Shown here one piece after another: positions 1 to 8,482 of a stretch of 64,000 nucleotides of DNA; position 1 is the stretch's first letter, and each line of letters starts with the position of its first letter. The stretch spans positions 186,001 to 250,000 of the forward strand of contig CAWHPS010000033.1 of NCBI GenBank assembly GCA_963831235.1, written 5' to 3'. Both the position numbers and the translations under genes were made by a program. Below the pieces are notes generated by a model. It ran no database searches. It had not been told where the DNA came from and was given only the letters and a program-made list of their open reading frames with translations. Source of the DNA: CAWHPS01 sp963831235. GTDB taxonomy: Bacteria > Fibrobacterota > OXYB2-FULL-49-7 > JAEUSG01.

Positions 1-1120
1 AAGAGGACCAAACAGTATCCACCAGATGATGGAGTCCTGATGTAGTTCCAATCCAAACACCTGAGGAATCCCCTGTTATGGCCGTAATGGTATTGCTCGG
101 CCATTTAAAAGATTCTTCAACCATTTCCAGCAGGGAATCCCGGCTGAAGTAAAGATAACTCCCCAACCCAATCCACACACGTCCTTTAAAGTCGGAGGCC
201 AGGCATTTGATCTCGGAGAAATCAATTGGGGTGAAAGTCCTAAAGGGTGACCATGAGATGCCGTTGAAAACACTGATCCCCCGGATAGTGCCAGCCCACA
301 GCCGACCCTGGGTATCTTGCATCAGACTGGTGATATTATCATGGGAAAGTCCGGCAGCAGAGGTATAATAGTTCCATAAACCTTCATGAAAACGGGCCAG
401 TCCACCGGAAGTGCCCGCCCACAATGCCTTGTCAGCACCGGCAAAAAGGCACTGCACTGATTTTTCGACAAGAGTTAGCGGCATGGACAATGTATCGTGA
501 TTGCCAGACAGAACTGTTATCAAAGTCTCAATGCTGAAAAAACGATTGACAGAGGATTTAAGAAGCATAGTGTAGGTGCCAGATGCCAGACTGTCAAGTG
601 TAAAAACACCGTAAACGCTAATGCTCCGGGCATGGAACGGTGTGCCCATGATGCATAAATTAACCCCACTTAACCCGCTTCCATAAGCATTTTGCACCTC
701 TCCTGAAACAGAACCCGGCTGGCATAAAGTATCCATCAATGAAGGAATATCTGAAGAACCATCAACATTTAGTGATCCATGAAAACTACGCAGGCCTTGA
801 TGAACGGCAGTAATATTATATTGGCCTAAAGGAAGGTCACTGAATGCATATCGGCCTTGTGAATCTGAAAAGGTCGAATCCATGGTAAACCCGTCTTCAG
901 ACATGTTTGCAAAAGGATTATAATCTGACCTAACAATAAATACCTTGGCATTCTTCGTTGGCGTCGCCCCTGCACTTGGTAACCCGGTAGGCGATAATAT
1001 CGTGCCGCATACCATCGCATTCCCCGACTTTGTCCCGCTACTCGCAACATCCACCGGCCCCTGATGCGAACAGCCGAACCAAATACCAATGAAAGCAACA
1101 GCTGCCAGAAACCGTATCAT
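1..1120 (-). CDS. Lipoprotein with regulatory-like fold and beta-propeller (3' end outside window)
   Basis: The frame is open from an ATG at 1120 to the left edge, about 373 codons without a stop, so the C-terminus is missing. The N-terminus is a hydrophobic stretch ending in a lipobox-like FGC, with the candidate lipidated Cys at residue 17. A motif SSGTKSGNA follows at residues 27-35. Next come two carboxypeptidase-regulatory-like segments (surface Ig-type folds), then repeats of the form LWAGT..GLARF and VWIGTTSGLHHL, typical of two-component-regulator propeller blades. The start codon overlaps the stop of the TIGR02147 gene upstream by 4 bases (ATGA), so the two are probably translationally coupled. 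Likely surface-anchored on the outer membrane; ligand unknown. Confidence 0.8.
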   Translation of the reverse strand, partial: MIRFLAAVAFIGIWFGCSHQGPVDVASSGTKSGNAMVCGTILSPTGLPSAGATPTKNAKVFIVRSDYNPFANMSEDGFTMDSTFSDSQGRYAFSDLPLGQYNITAVHQGLRSFHGSLNVDGSSDIPSLMDTLCQPGSVSGEVQNAYGSGLSGVNLCIMGTPFHARSISVYGVFTLDSLASGTYTMLLKSSVNRFFSIETLITVLSGNHDTLSMPLTLVEKSVQCLFAGADKALWAGTSGGLARFHEGLWNYYTSAAGLSHDNITSLMQDTQGRLWAGTIRGISVFNGISWSPFRTFTPIDFSEIKCLASDFKGRVWIGLGSYLYFSRDSLLEMVEESFKWPSNTITAITGDSSGVWIGTTSGLHHLVDTVWSS

Positions 1121-1956
1121 GACAAAGGTTTCCTTTCCGTTTCAATAATCGGAAAGAACTGAAAATTAAGCTGATAAACCGTTTCGGCCTTTTCATTCTT
1201 CTTTGCCAATATCTCCAGAATTTCATCCTCAAAAGTGGAAATCATGGTTTTAATGTTCTTGATTTCGCTTTTCGGTATGCTGACAGTTATTGAACTTACT
1301 TCCCGTTCCTCACGAGGGACACGTTCGATTGATTCCTGGGCCAGACGAATCATTTGATTATGGAAATTCCGAAGCAGCATGGACTGGACTTCATCATCAG
1401 TTTTAATAAAAGGGTCTGTTTGCACCAACTTTCCAATTTCATTGTATTTCAAAAACCCAAGTTTTTTCAGAAGTTCCAAGGTCCTCTGCGCTTCTGAGGG
1501 CTTTATAGACGGCTTCAGGTTCGATGCTATCCATTGAGGGTCTTCCTTGAAATCCTCAAGCGAAACCATCTCGCGAATCGGGATATGATACCAATTGCTG
1601 TAAACCTCAAACTGTGCCTTATGCATCTGCTTTAGCGGGCCGTTTACAGTATGGCGGATGAGCTCTTTGAAATGGTGGTTTTTGGTTTCCTCGGTTTTTG
1701 CCTGATTGAATTTGACCAATGCGCGAAAAAAATCCGCTTCACGATGGTTAAGTTTAAGTGCAAAAATGAATTTTTCAATGCTTGTATCACTCAGGTTTCT
1801 TTCACCATCCATGACATATTTTAAAATTTGTGGTGAATTGAACCCGGCTTTTTTTGAAAAATATCTCAAAGAAAAGAAAGAACTGATTTCTTTCTGATTA
1901 TTGTAATAGTCGAGAAGATATTTGCGATAGTTTGTGTATTCGAAGATTGAGTTCAT
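1117..1956 (-). CDS. TIGR02147 family protein (cassette 1)
   Basis: The 279-residue product begins MNSIFEYTNYRKYLLDYY, the signature start of TIGR02147, a family first described as a large paralogous set in Fibrobacter succinogenes. A conserved block follows (SLRYFSKKAGF, then VMDGERNLS), which reads like a helix-turn-helix region. The C-terminal half ends in VYQLNFQFFPI, also shared with the paralogues at 7610 and 32343. No signal peptide or membrane segment is visible, so it should be cytoplasmic. A role as DNA-binding regulator of the overlapping lipoprotein gene is an inference from the gene pairing and from a palindrome upstream at 2027-2045. Confidence 0.85.
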   Translation of the reverse strand: MNSIFEYTNYRKYLLDYYNNQKEISSFFSLRYFSKKAGFNSPQILKYVMDGERNLSDTSIEKFIFALKLNHREADFFRALVKFNQAKTEETKNHHFKELIRHTVNGPLKQMHKAQFEVYSNWYHIPIREMVSLEDFKEDPQWIASNLKPSIKPSEAQRTLELLKKLGFLKYNEIGKLVQTDPFIKTDDEVQSMLLRNFHNQMIRLAQESIERVPREEREVSSITVSIPKSEIKNIKTMISTFEDEILEILAKKNEKAETVYQLNFQFFPIIETERKPLS

Positions 1957-2026
1957 ATTTTATCGCTACTAATATACGAAGATAAACCAGAATTTTCAAT
2001 ATAAAAACGCCATAATTTCATATAAG

Positions 2027-2045
2027 TGTTAACTAATAGTTAACA
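2027..2045. promoter_or_regulatory. Palindrome upstream of cassette 1
   Basis: Perfect inverted repeat TGTTAACTA-A-TAGTTAACA: 9-bp arms around a single central base, about 70 bp upstream of the TIGR02147 start at 1956. The cassette at 7610 has a palindrome of the same geometry (7539-7557) but different sequence. Possible operator for the adjacent TIGR02147 protein; this is inference. The rest of the AT-rich 1957-2185 gap shows nothing else. Confidence 0.4.
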
Positions 2046-2185
2046 GATATTTATTATATCACTAACTAACACTATGATTTTAAACATTTTTATGTTACTA
2101 ATGATTTACAATTACTAAATTTGACAGCAAATATTGTTTCACTAAGAAAATTGTGTTGGTTGTATAAAATTTCGGATATAACTTT

Positions 2186-4546
2186 TTACTTATAGACTGT
2201 TAATACCCGCTCCTGCCTGAAATCTTGAGCCTCCATTTTTATCACATACCTTCCTGAAGCCACTTTATCGCCACGATCACCCCTGTTACTCAAAGGGATA
2301 AAATGAAACCCTGGCGAAAGCTTATAAAGATGTAAAACCGATATAGTCTGCCCGGACATATTATACATACTCAGATTGACATCCGAAGCAGGATGTTTGT
2401 TAGAGTAAGGTATGCCTACCTTAAGTATGGTAGAGGAATTAAACGGGTTTGGAGAATTGGAGGATAAACTGAAAGTGGATGGGATTTCGCACTCCTGCTT
2501 TAAAATTCCCGTTCCGCCACCTGTTAACTGGTTGCCTGAAATGTCACTACTTGAACCTGCTGCATTGTACGCCTCCACCCAATAATAATAGATTGTGTTT
2601 ACGGAAAGACCATTGTCAGCATGGGAAACCACATTGGCTGCTGTTGTATAAGAAGGGGTAGAGGGCTTGGTATCAACTGTGTTTCGGTAAATGTAAAATC
2701 CACTCTCGTTGTTTGAATTGTCTGTCCAGCCTACGGTTATCTTTCGGTTGGACACACTTGAAAATACAAGATCTGTCGGGGCATCCGGGGCAACAAGCAC
2801 AGTAGCTTGACTGCCGGTAATGTAGCTGCTGGAACCTCCGGAATTATAAGACTCCACCCAATAGTAATAAGCAATGCCTGAAGAAAGACCATTATCAACC
2901 TGTGATACAGCATTAGCGGCCGTGGTATAAGAAGGTGTTGCCGGCTTTACATTAACCGTGTTCCTATATACCTTAAAACCCGTTTCGTCTCCTGAATTAT
3001 CCGTCCAACCAACTGTTATGCTGCTGCTGGTGACCCCTGTGAAAACAAGGGCTGTTGGCGCTGTTGGCGCAGGAATCCCAGTAGCCTGGCTGCCCGATAT
3101 ATCGCTACTGGGGCCTACGGCATTATACGCTTCCACCCAGAAATAATAAGTTGTGCTAGGGGTAAGACCGGTATTCACCTGAAATGAGGTATTAGCAACT
3201 GTGGTATAGGCCGGTGTCGCGGGCTTCGTATTGACAGTGTTTCGATATACCTTAAAACCCGCTTCATTGTCGGAATTATCTGTCCAGCCCACTGTCATGC
3301 TACTGCCGGTAACACCTGTGAACGTGAGGGAAGAGGGAGCCACTGGAATAATTGTACTTGAAGTAGGCCTGAATGAAGCCACAATAGAAGCAGTATTGTT
3401 CAAGGAACGGGCATTGTCCGCTTGATCCGCAACTCCCAGCGTGTATCCTGAATAAGTTAAATTAGGGCTGGAAAAATAGAGAATTCGAGTACCCGGAGCA
3501 TAAGACATGATGGTTCTATACACATTATCCGATGTCCGCCATCCATAAGAATATGGATAGGCTCTCAGATTAGTCGTATTGGCCAAATCATGATCACACC
3601 CCATGTTATGGCCTAATTCATGGACAAAACTCATATTGCTTAAAGACCAGGTGGAATTTAATACACTGAAAGCTGATTGTTCGAAACCAGTACCGAGATC
3701 GGAACTGGACATTATCCATGCATAACCTGAAAAATCCGTATTTTCGCAAAAAAGGGCGACCAGGTCCGCACCCAGTAAATCCCTCTGTCCATGCACTTCA
3801 TCCATATATCCATCGGTCTTTGAAGTCACCTGTGACAGGTCGGTTATTGATGATCCGGTTTCGGTATAATTAGTCAATGCCGTTCCAACCAGATTCAACT
3901 GAATATTTACAAGGCTGTTGATATACGCCTGATTGGATTGATCGACACAAGCTTGTATGCGCGTTACAAGGGCGCTATCGCCCCACTTGGCCTGGCTTGC
4001 AGGAGTATAGACAACCATAACGTCAATGTTGGTATTAGCGGCAATATCCGGCGCCATTTTTACAGTATCCCCACGGACACAGCTCGCAGGCATCAATGGC
4101 ATCGTTTCATCTCCGGCACCGCAATGGGGGGCAAGTGTTGGGTCAACTTCAAAAATCAGATGTTTCTCATTGGATATGGGCGTAATTTCATATACAGCAC
4201 CCACAAAATGAATGATGCCCGCTATCCGGCTGTTTCTAACAGTCAGCATGACTTCGCCAATTTGGTTTGATCGGATTTTACCGAACCAAAACATACCATC
4301 CTTACGATTAACCTTCCGCGACTTGGCAGCGATAATGATTTTACCATCCGGCAGCTCAATTTTGATTTCATCCTTCTCAAGAACTGATAGGTCGGGCAGG
4401 AAAGAAAAAACCAGGTTTGGTTTGGCATGACTTACTACTTTTCCTTCTTTCAAATCCTGTTTTCTCTGGGTTACCAATGATTGGGAAAAAGAATTTAAGG
4501 ACAAAGCCAGAAAGAGAGTGATAAATACACGGATGCGGTTTTTCAT
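2186..4546 (-). CDS. Secreted zinc metalloprotease with three fibronectin III domains and T9SS-like tail
   Basis: The protein has a signal peptide (MKNRIRVFITLFLALSLNSF). A reprolysin/M12B-like catalytic domain carries the zinc site HELGHNMGCDH at about residues 309-319, with three His ligands and the catalytic Glu. Three fibronectin type III repeats follow (each with VGWTDNS and YYxWVE elements, roughly residues 400-670). The C-terminus (SNSPNPFNSSTILKVGIPY and onward) resembles a T9SS type A sorting domain. The ATG at 4546 has a weak GAG upstream; an ATG at 4558 adds four residues but has no ribosome binding site. Likely exported and processed at the cell surface, where it cleaves extracellular protein. 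It stands alone on this strand. Confidence 0.85.
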   Translation of the reverse strand: MKNRIRVFITLFLALSLNSFSQSLVTQRKQDLKEGKVVSHAKPNLVFSFLPDLSVLEKDEIKIELPDGKIIIAAKSRKVNRKDGMFWFGKIRSNQIGEVMLTVRNSRIAGIIHFVGAVYEITPISNEKHLIFEVDPTLAPHCGAGDETMPLMPASCVRGDTVKMAPDIAANTNIDVMVVYTPASQAKWGDSALVTRIQACVDQSNQAYINSLVNIQLNLVGTALTNYTETGSSITDLSQVTSKTDGYMDEVHGQRDLLGADLVALFCENTDFSGYAWIMSSSDLGTGFEQSAFSVLNSTWSLSNMSFVHELGHNMGCDHDLANTTNLRAYPYSYGWRTSDNVYRTIMSYAPGTRILYFSSPNLTYSGYTLGVADQADNARSLNNTASIVASFRPTSSTIIPVAPSSLTFTGVTGSSMTVGWTDNSDNEAGFKVYRNTVNTKPATPAYTTVANTSFQVNTGLTPSTTYYFWVEAYNAVGPSSDISGSQATGIPAPTAPTALVFTGVTSSSITVGWTDNSGDETGFKVYRNTVNVKPATPSYTTAANAVSQVDNGLSSGIAYYYWVESYNSGGSSSYITGSQATVLVAPDAPTDLVFSSVSNRKITVGWTDNSNNESGFYIYRNTVDTKPSTPSYTTAANVVSHADNGLSVNTIYYYWVEAYNAAGSSSDISGNQLTGGGTGILKQECEIPSTFSLSSNSPNPFNSSTILKVGIPYSNKHPASDVNLSMYNMSGQTISVLHLYKLSPGFHFIPLSNRGDRGDKVASGRYVIKMEAQDFRQERVLTVYK

Positions 4547-4733
4547 GACAGATCTCATTATGTAAAGTATATCAGTATTGATATTAATATATATAATTAT
4601 TATTGAAATGTCTTAAATAAACTTATGTTAAGTCTTTTTAAGCTCAGTTGCTAATACTTACTGCTGCATATCCAGCCTTTCTGTCTTTCCTCACTTGTTG
4701 ACCTTGTTTTAGTATAAGGATTATATTTCCTTT

Positions 4734-4970
4734 ATGTCTAATAGAAAAATAAACAAATCTAATCATAACTATTTACACCACATGGATATGTCTGCTTTTG
4801 AAATAGGTGGCCTTGAGAATGCTGATAAGAATGAGACACATTATTGGTTAAGAAAAAATTATCAAGATCGATTCACAGCATTGGAAATTTTACGTCAACG
4901 CTTTTTTGGTTACAATGATAAAAATACCCCGCGAATTCAAAGAGTTCTTGAAATTACTGTCCAAGTATAA
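4734..4970 (+). CDS. Small protein, companion of a nucleotidyltransferase
   Basis: A 78-residue protein of unknown structure. Its tail (RIQRVLEITVQV) overlaps the start of the truncated nucleotidyltransferase at 4915, an arrangement I associate with two-gene pairs of a small protein plus an MNT/AbiEii-like nucleotidyltransferase. Such pairs are often toxin-antitoxin-like, but no function is proven here. With the partner broken it is probably an orphan. Confidence 0.5.
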   Translation: MSNRKINKSNHNYLHHMDMSAFEIGGLENADKNETHYWLRKNYQDRFTALEILRQRFFGYNDKNTPRIQRVLEITVQV

Positions 4971-5061
4971 AGTCCGATATTTATTAATTGGCGGATATGC
5001 TGTTGCATATCATGGCTACATTCGGGCAACACAGGATATGTACATTTGGAAAGAAACTTAA
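4915..5061 (+). pseudogene. Truncated DUF6036-like nucleotidyltransferase
   Basis: A 48-codon frame from ATG 4915 to TAA 5059-5061. It holds the N-terminal part of a minimal nucleotidyltransferase: a helix, then YLLIGGYAVAYHG (the GG loop that binds NTP), then RATQDMYIW. Family members carry D-x-D here (as in DLDIW); this copy reads D-M-Y, so the second metal-binding Asp is lost, and the protein ends at once. The missing C-terminal two thirds and the mutated motif mark it as a remnant, directly abutting mtnA. Confidence 0.65.
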
Positions 5062-5069
5062 AGTATCCC

Positions 5070-6125
5070 ATGAAAGTAAATGGTAAAAACTACACGGCCG
5101 TATGGATGAAAAATGGTGTTGTGTACATGATTGATCAGCGCCTTCTCCCGCATGAATTCAAAATCATCAGGCTTAAAAATTACCTTGAGACCGCTGAAGC
5201 CATCCGCAACATGACTGTACGCGGAGCAGGAAGCATCGGCGCAGCAGCAGCGTATGCTTCTGTCCAGGTTGTACAGAAAGCGAGGCAAAACAGATTTGCT
5301 GCTGATTTACAAAAAGGATTTGATGTTATTCGAAAAACACGCCCGACCGCACGGGATCTTTTTAATGCAATTGAAACAATCGAAGCAGAAGTCAAAACTT
5401 GTGACAATCCCTCAGATGCCCTTAAAAAAGCTGAAAAAGCCGCACATTCAATCTCCAATGACTACATATCGGCTGGAAAAAAGATTGGCGAACTCGGTGA
5501 CAAGCTTATCAAGAATGGCATGAATATCCTTACCCATTGCAACGCGGGCTGGCTCGGCCTCCAGGATTGGGGTTCGGCACTTGCTCCTATTTACACGGCA
5601 CACCGTGCAGGTAAAAAGATTTTCGTTTATGCTGATGAAACACGGCCCCGCTTGCAGGGAATGAGGCTTACAGCATGGGAATTAAAACAAGAGGGTGTGC
5701 CATTTGCTGTCATTCCCGACAATGCAGCAGGGCATTATATGAAGCTTGGAATGATCGACATGGTGATTGTGGGGGCGGACAGGATTGCAATAAATGGTGA
5801 TGCAGCGAACAAAATAGGCACATACGAAAAAGCTGTGCTCGCAAAAGAGAACAATGTACCGTTTTATGTTGCAGCTCCAAGGTTTACAATCGATCGCAAA
5901 TGCAAAAATGGAAATTCCATACCAATTGAAGAAAGAGGTGAGGAAGAAATGCTGTACATGGATGGTATGACAAGGAAAAACAAAAAAGAAACCATTTGCA
6001 TTGCACCAAAAGGTGTGAAGGCGCTTAATCCAGCCTTTGATGTTACACCGGCAAAATATATTACAGGCATAATTACTGATTTAGGCATAAGAAAACCAAC
6101 TGAAATCGCATCACTTTTCATATAA
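5070..6125 (+). CDS. mtnA: S-methyl-5-thioribose-1-phosphate isomerase
   Basis: Converts methylthioribose-1-phosphate to methylthioribulose-1-phosphate in the methionine salvage pathway (cytosolic). Diagnostic blocks are NMTVRGAGSIGAAAAYA near the N-terminus, THCNAGWL with the catalytic Cys, and IVGADRIAINGDAANKIGTY with the catalytic Asp. The ATG at 5070 gives 351 residues, the usual family length; a TTG at 5046 would add eight residues and overlap the upstream remnant. No clear ribosome binding site is seen for either. No other salvage genes are adjacent; the related purine salvage gene apt is at 26107. Confidence 0.93.
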   Translation: MKVNGKNYTAVWMKNGVVYMIDQRLLPHEFKIIRLKNYLETAEAIRNMTVRGAGSIGAAAAYASVQVVQKARQNRFAADLQKGFDVIRKTRPTARDLFNAIETIEAEVKTCDNPSDALKKAEKAAHSISNDYISAGKKIGELGDKLIKNGMNILTHCNAGWLGLQDWGSALAPIYTAHRAGKKIFVYADETRPRLQGMRLTAWELKQEGVPFAVIPDNAAGHYMKLGMIDMVIVGADRIAINGDAANKIGTYEKAVLAKENNVPFYVAAPRFTIDRKCKNGNSIPIEERGEEEMLYMDGMTRKNKKETICIAPKGVKALNPAFDVTPAKYITGIITDLGIRKPTEIASLFI

Positions 6126-6168
6126 TATACAATCATTATCCAAACAGGAAAAAACACAGGAGCCGCCA

Positions 6169-6573
6169 ATGATAGATAGAATGAATGAGGAAATTCTAAA
6201 GGCTGCAATAGAATCGCTTCCAATAGAGATTACCGTAATTGACGAGAATGACGAAGTAATCGGCTGGAACCAGCATAATAAAAGAATATTTAAACGTCCT
6301 CTTACGTCAATGGGGCTTAATTTCAGGGAATGTCATCCAAAAGAGAGTCTACCCAAAGTCGAAGCAATAATAAACGAAATGAAAACAGGCAAACGCGACA
6401 AGGCACGCTTCTGGATAAACCTTGGAACAAAGTCAAAAGACAAGACACACAAGGTACTTATTGAATTTTACGCGCTTCGAAATGACAGCGGAAGGTATAT
6501 CGGATGCATGGAATGCACCCAGGATGTGGACGAGATAATGCAGCTCCAGGGAGAAAAAAGGCTTCTTGACTGA
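6169..6573 (+). CDS. PAS-domain protein
   Basis: A 134-residue single-domain protein. ESLPIEITVIDENDEVIGWNQ and a later YIGCMECTQDVDEI are the ends of a PAS fold, of the type found in DUF438/PAS sensor proteins. No output domain or membrane segment is attached, so it probably senses a small ligand or redox state and acts through a partner. AGGAG precedes the ATG at 6169 at good spacing. It follows mtnA by 43 bases on the same strand and could share its transcript. Confidence 0.75.
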   Translation: MIDRMNEEILKAAIESLPIEITVIDENDEVIGWNQHNKRIFKRPLTSMGLNFRECHPKESLPKVEAIINEMKTGKRDKARFWINLGTKSKDKTHKVLIEFYALRNDSGRYIGCMECTQDVDEIMQLQGEKRLLD

Positions 6574-6602
6574 TTCACAGAATAATCATAAGGAGAAATC
6601 TC

Positions 6603-7265
6603 ATGAGTAAATCAATAATCAAACACGCAGTACTGATTCTCTTTGTTATATCAATTGCGGTTTACGCACAGGAAACTTGCAAATGCCCTCCTGCACAGGA
6701 CAGCGCAAATTCAGTTTTTGACACGACATTTATTTTCTCAAATGGCAATTCAATTATCCTATGCGGCAGCAGGGAAATAGATACAAAGGGTTCGACCTTT
6801 TCCGATTTTTCCCTGCGGCAATGCGGCAAAGACAGCGTTCTCGGCTTTTGGAACGAAAACAAAACATGCCGGATTAACCAGACCAGGGATGCTTTAACCG
6901 TGGAATATCTGATAAATCTTCCGGTTGGAAAGGATTACGGCTATATGCCGGTCCCGTTTCTTATTGATAAGGTGTTCTTTACAGGAAACAGGGTTAAACG
7001 AACAACAAACATAAACAGCAAAGTAAGAAAATATACCCAGGGAGAATGCGCCTCCATCATAAAAAAATATGAGGAAACGCCCAAACCAATTGTGGATGAT
7101 CTCGAAGATGTAATCAATAAACTTTTTATGGCTGCATTAAGCGGTAACAGAAAAGCCAAAGCACTGTTAATGGATTTCACAAAGGTTAATCCTGAACTTG
7201 ATGGTGATTCCCAGGAACAGTATAACGAGCTTATGGTTGTGCTGGGGTATTTGGGTCAGCAATAG
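6603..7265 (+). CDS. Exported protein of unknown function
   Basis: The 220-residue product starts with a clear signal peptide (about residues 1-22, cut after VYA) followed by CKCPP, so it is exported. A strong AAGGAG lies upstream of the ATG. It contains scattered Cys (CGSREI, RQCGKD, NKTCRINQ) but no domain I recognise. It sits 29 bases after the PAS gene on the same strand. Confidence 0.6.
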   Translation: MSKSIIKHAVLILFVISIAVYAQETCKCPPAQDSANSVFDTTFIFSNGNSIILCGSREIDTKGSTFSDFSLRQCGKDSVLGFWNENKTCRINQTRDALTVEYLINLPVGKDYGYMPVPFLIDKVFFTGNRVKRTTNINSKVRKYTQGECASIIKKYEETPKPIVDDLEDVINKLFMAALSGNRKAKALLMDFTKVNPELDGDSQEQYNELMVVLGYLGQQ

Positions 7266-7538
7266 TAGATTGGTTTTATCAAAGAACTATGATCAATTAT
7301 AATGATTTATGCCATAACTCATTATATATCAATATCAATTTATAAACAGAATTATAATTTCTGTTTAGCATAATAAATTAACATATCTGTAATCCGTATC
7401 ATGTCGCCCAAAGAGTTCCTTGAATATTTTCCTGTCTGACTTCTATAAAATCAGACTTATATCTTCTGAACATTGAATCCATATTCATCCGACCATTAAA
7501 ACAATAAAAGCCTATTTTTACTTATTTTAGCTATATAT
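7266..7538. other. Gene-free AT-rich gap
   Basis: AT-rich sequence between the exported protein and cassette 2. I see no gene, convincing terminator or repeat here apart from the palindrome that begins at 7539. Confidence 0.5.
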
Positions 7539-7557
7539 CGTATCCATTATGGATACG
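7539..7557. promoter_or_regulatory. Palindrome upstream of cassette 2
   Basis: Inverted repeat CGTATCCAT-T-ATGGATACG with 9-bp arms and a one-base centre. It lies just before a TTGACA-like -35 box (about 7574) and about 50 bp upstream of the TIGR02147 start at 7610. A related copy with longer arms lies at 11889-11919 in front of the collapsed cassette. Possible autoregulatory operator (inference). Confidence 0.45.
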
Positions 7558-7609
7558 TTTTGTTTTTTATCTGTTGACAAATAAGCCTTCCCGATATATC
7601 TTTACAATT

Positions 7610-8482
7610 ATGATACCTGTGATTTTTGAATATATCGACTACCGACTTTTCCTTAAAGATTACTATGCTGTAAACAAGAATAGTAAGTCTTATTTTTCCT
7701 ATCGTTTTTTTGCGCGAAGGGCAGGGATAAAAAATCCGGTGTTTCTGAAACTTGTTATTGATGGGGAGCGCAATTTATCAGCCAATGCAATCGAGAGCTT
7801 TTGCAAGGCAATAGAGTTCAATGAAAAAGAGGCCACCTATTTCCGTCATCTGGCCGGTTTTAACCAGGCCAGGACCTCGGCTGAGAAACAGGAACATTAC
7901 GCTGTTTTAAGATCCTTTGCGCACCTCATCCCCGAGCAAAAACTTACCGCCGACAGCTACGATTTTTACAGTCAATGGTACACCAGTGTGATACGCGAAC
8001 TTATTTGCCTTTATAATTTCAATGATAATATTGAAAAGATTGCTGCTTCCATATCTCCCAGAATATCCGTTAAAGAGGCGAAAGAGGCTATGTCACTGCT
8101 TTTGCGTCTGGGCCTTGTAAAAAAACAGGAGAATGGAAAATACACGCAGACCCATAAGGCAATTACCACCGGCAACGAGATTACCTCACTTGCAATTCGA
8201 AATTTCAACAGGCAAATGGCGGGGCTTGCAGCTGACGCGCTGGAACATTACGCGAAAGAGATACGCCACATATCGGGAATTACAATGGGAATATCTCAAG
8301 GTTGTTATCAGGTGCTGACTTCAGAAATTGAAGCTTTTAAGGAGCGTGTAATTCAGATTGTTAATTCTGATGAACAGAGTGACAAGGTGTATCAATTAAA
8401 CGTCCAGCTGTTTCCACTTAGTAAAGACATGAACCCGAAAACAGATGGACCGGAAGAGAAAACGGTAAAGGCTTCAGTATGA
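7610..8482 (+). CDS. TIGR02147 family protein (cassette 2)
   Basis: Paralogue of the proteins at 1117 and 32343: MIPVIFEYIDYRLFLKDYY start, SYRFFARRAGI and LVIDGERNLS in the helix-turn-helix-like region, and VYQLNVQLFPL at the end. The ATG at 7610 is chosen because the collapsed copy at 11966 and the cassette-1 protein begin at the same place; the frame also extends upstream to 7574. Its stop overlaps the next start by ATGA, coupling it to the lipoprotein gene. Probable cytoplasmic regulator; function inferred. Confidence 0.87.
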   Translation: MIPVIFEYIDYRLFLKDYYAVNKNSKSYFSYRFFARRAGIKNPVFLKLVIDGERNLSANAIESFCKAIEFNEKEATYFRHLAGFNQARTSAEKQEHYAVLRSFAHLIPEQKLTADSYDFYSQWYTSVIRELICLYNFNDNIEKIAASISPRISVKEAKEAMSLLLRLGLVKKQENGKYTQTHKAITTGNEITSLAIRNFNRQMAGLAADALEHYAKEIRHISGITMGISQGCYQVLTSEIEAFKERVIQIVNSDEQSDKVYQLNVQLFPLSKDMNPKTDGPEEKTVKASV

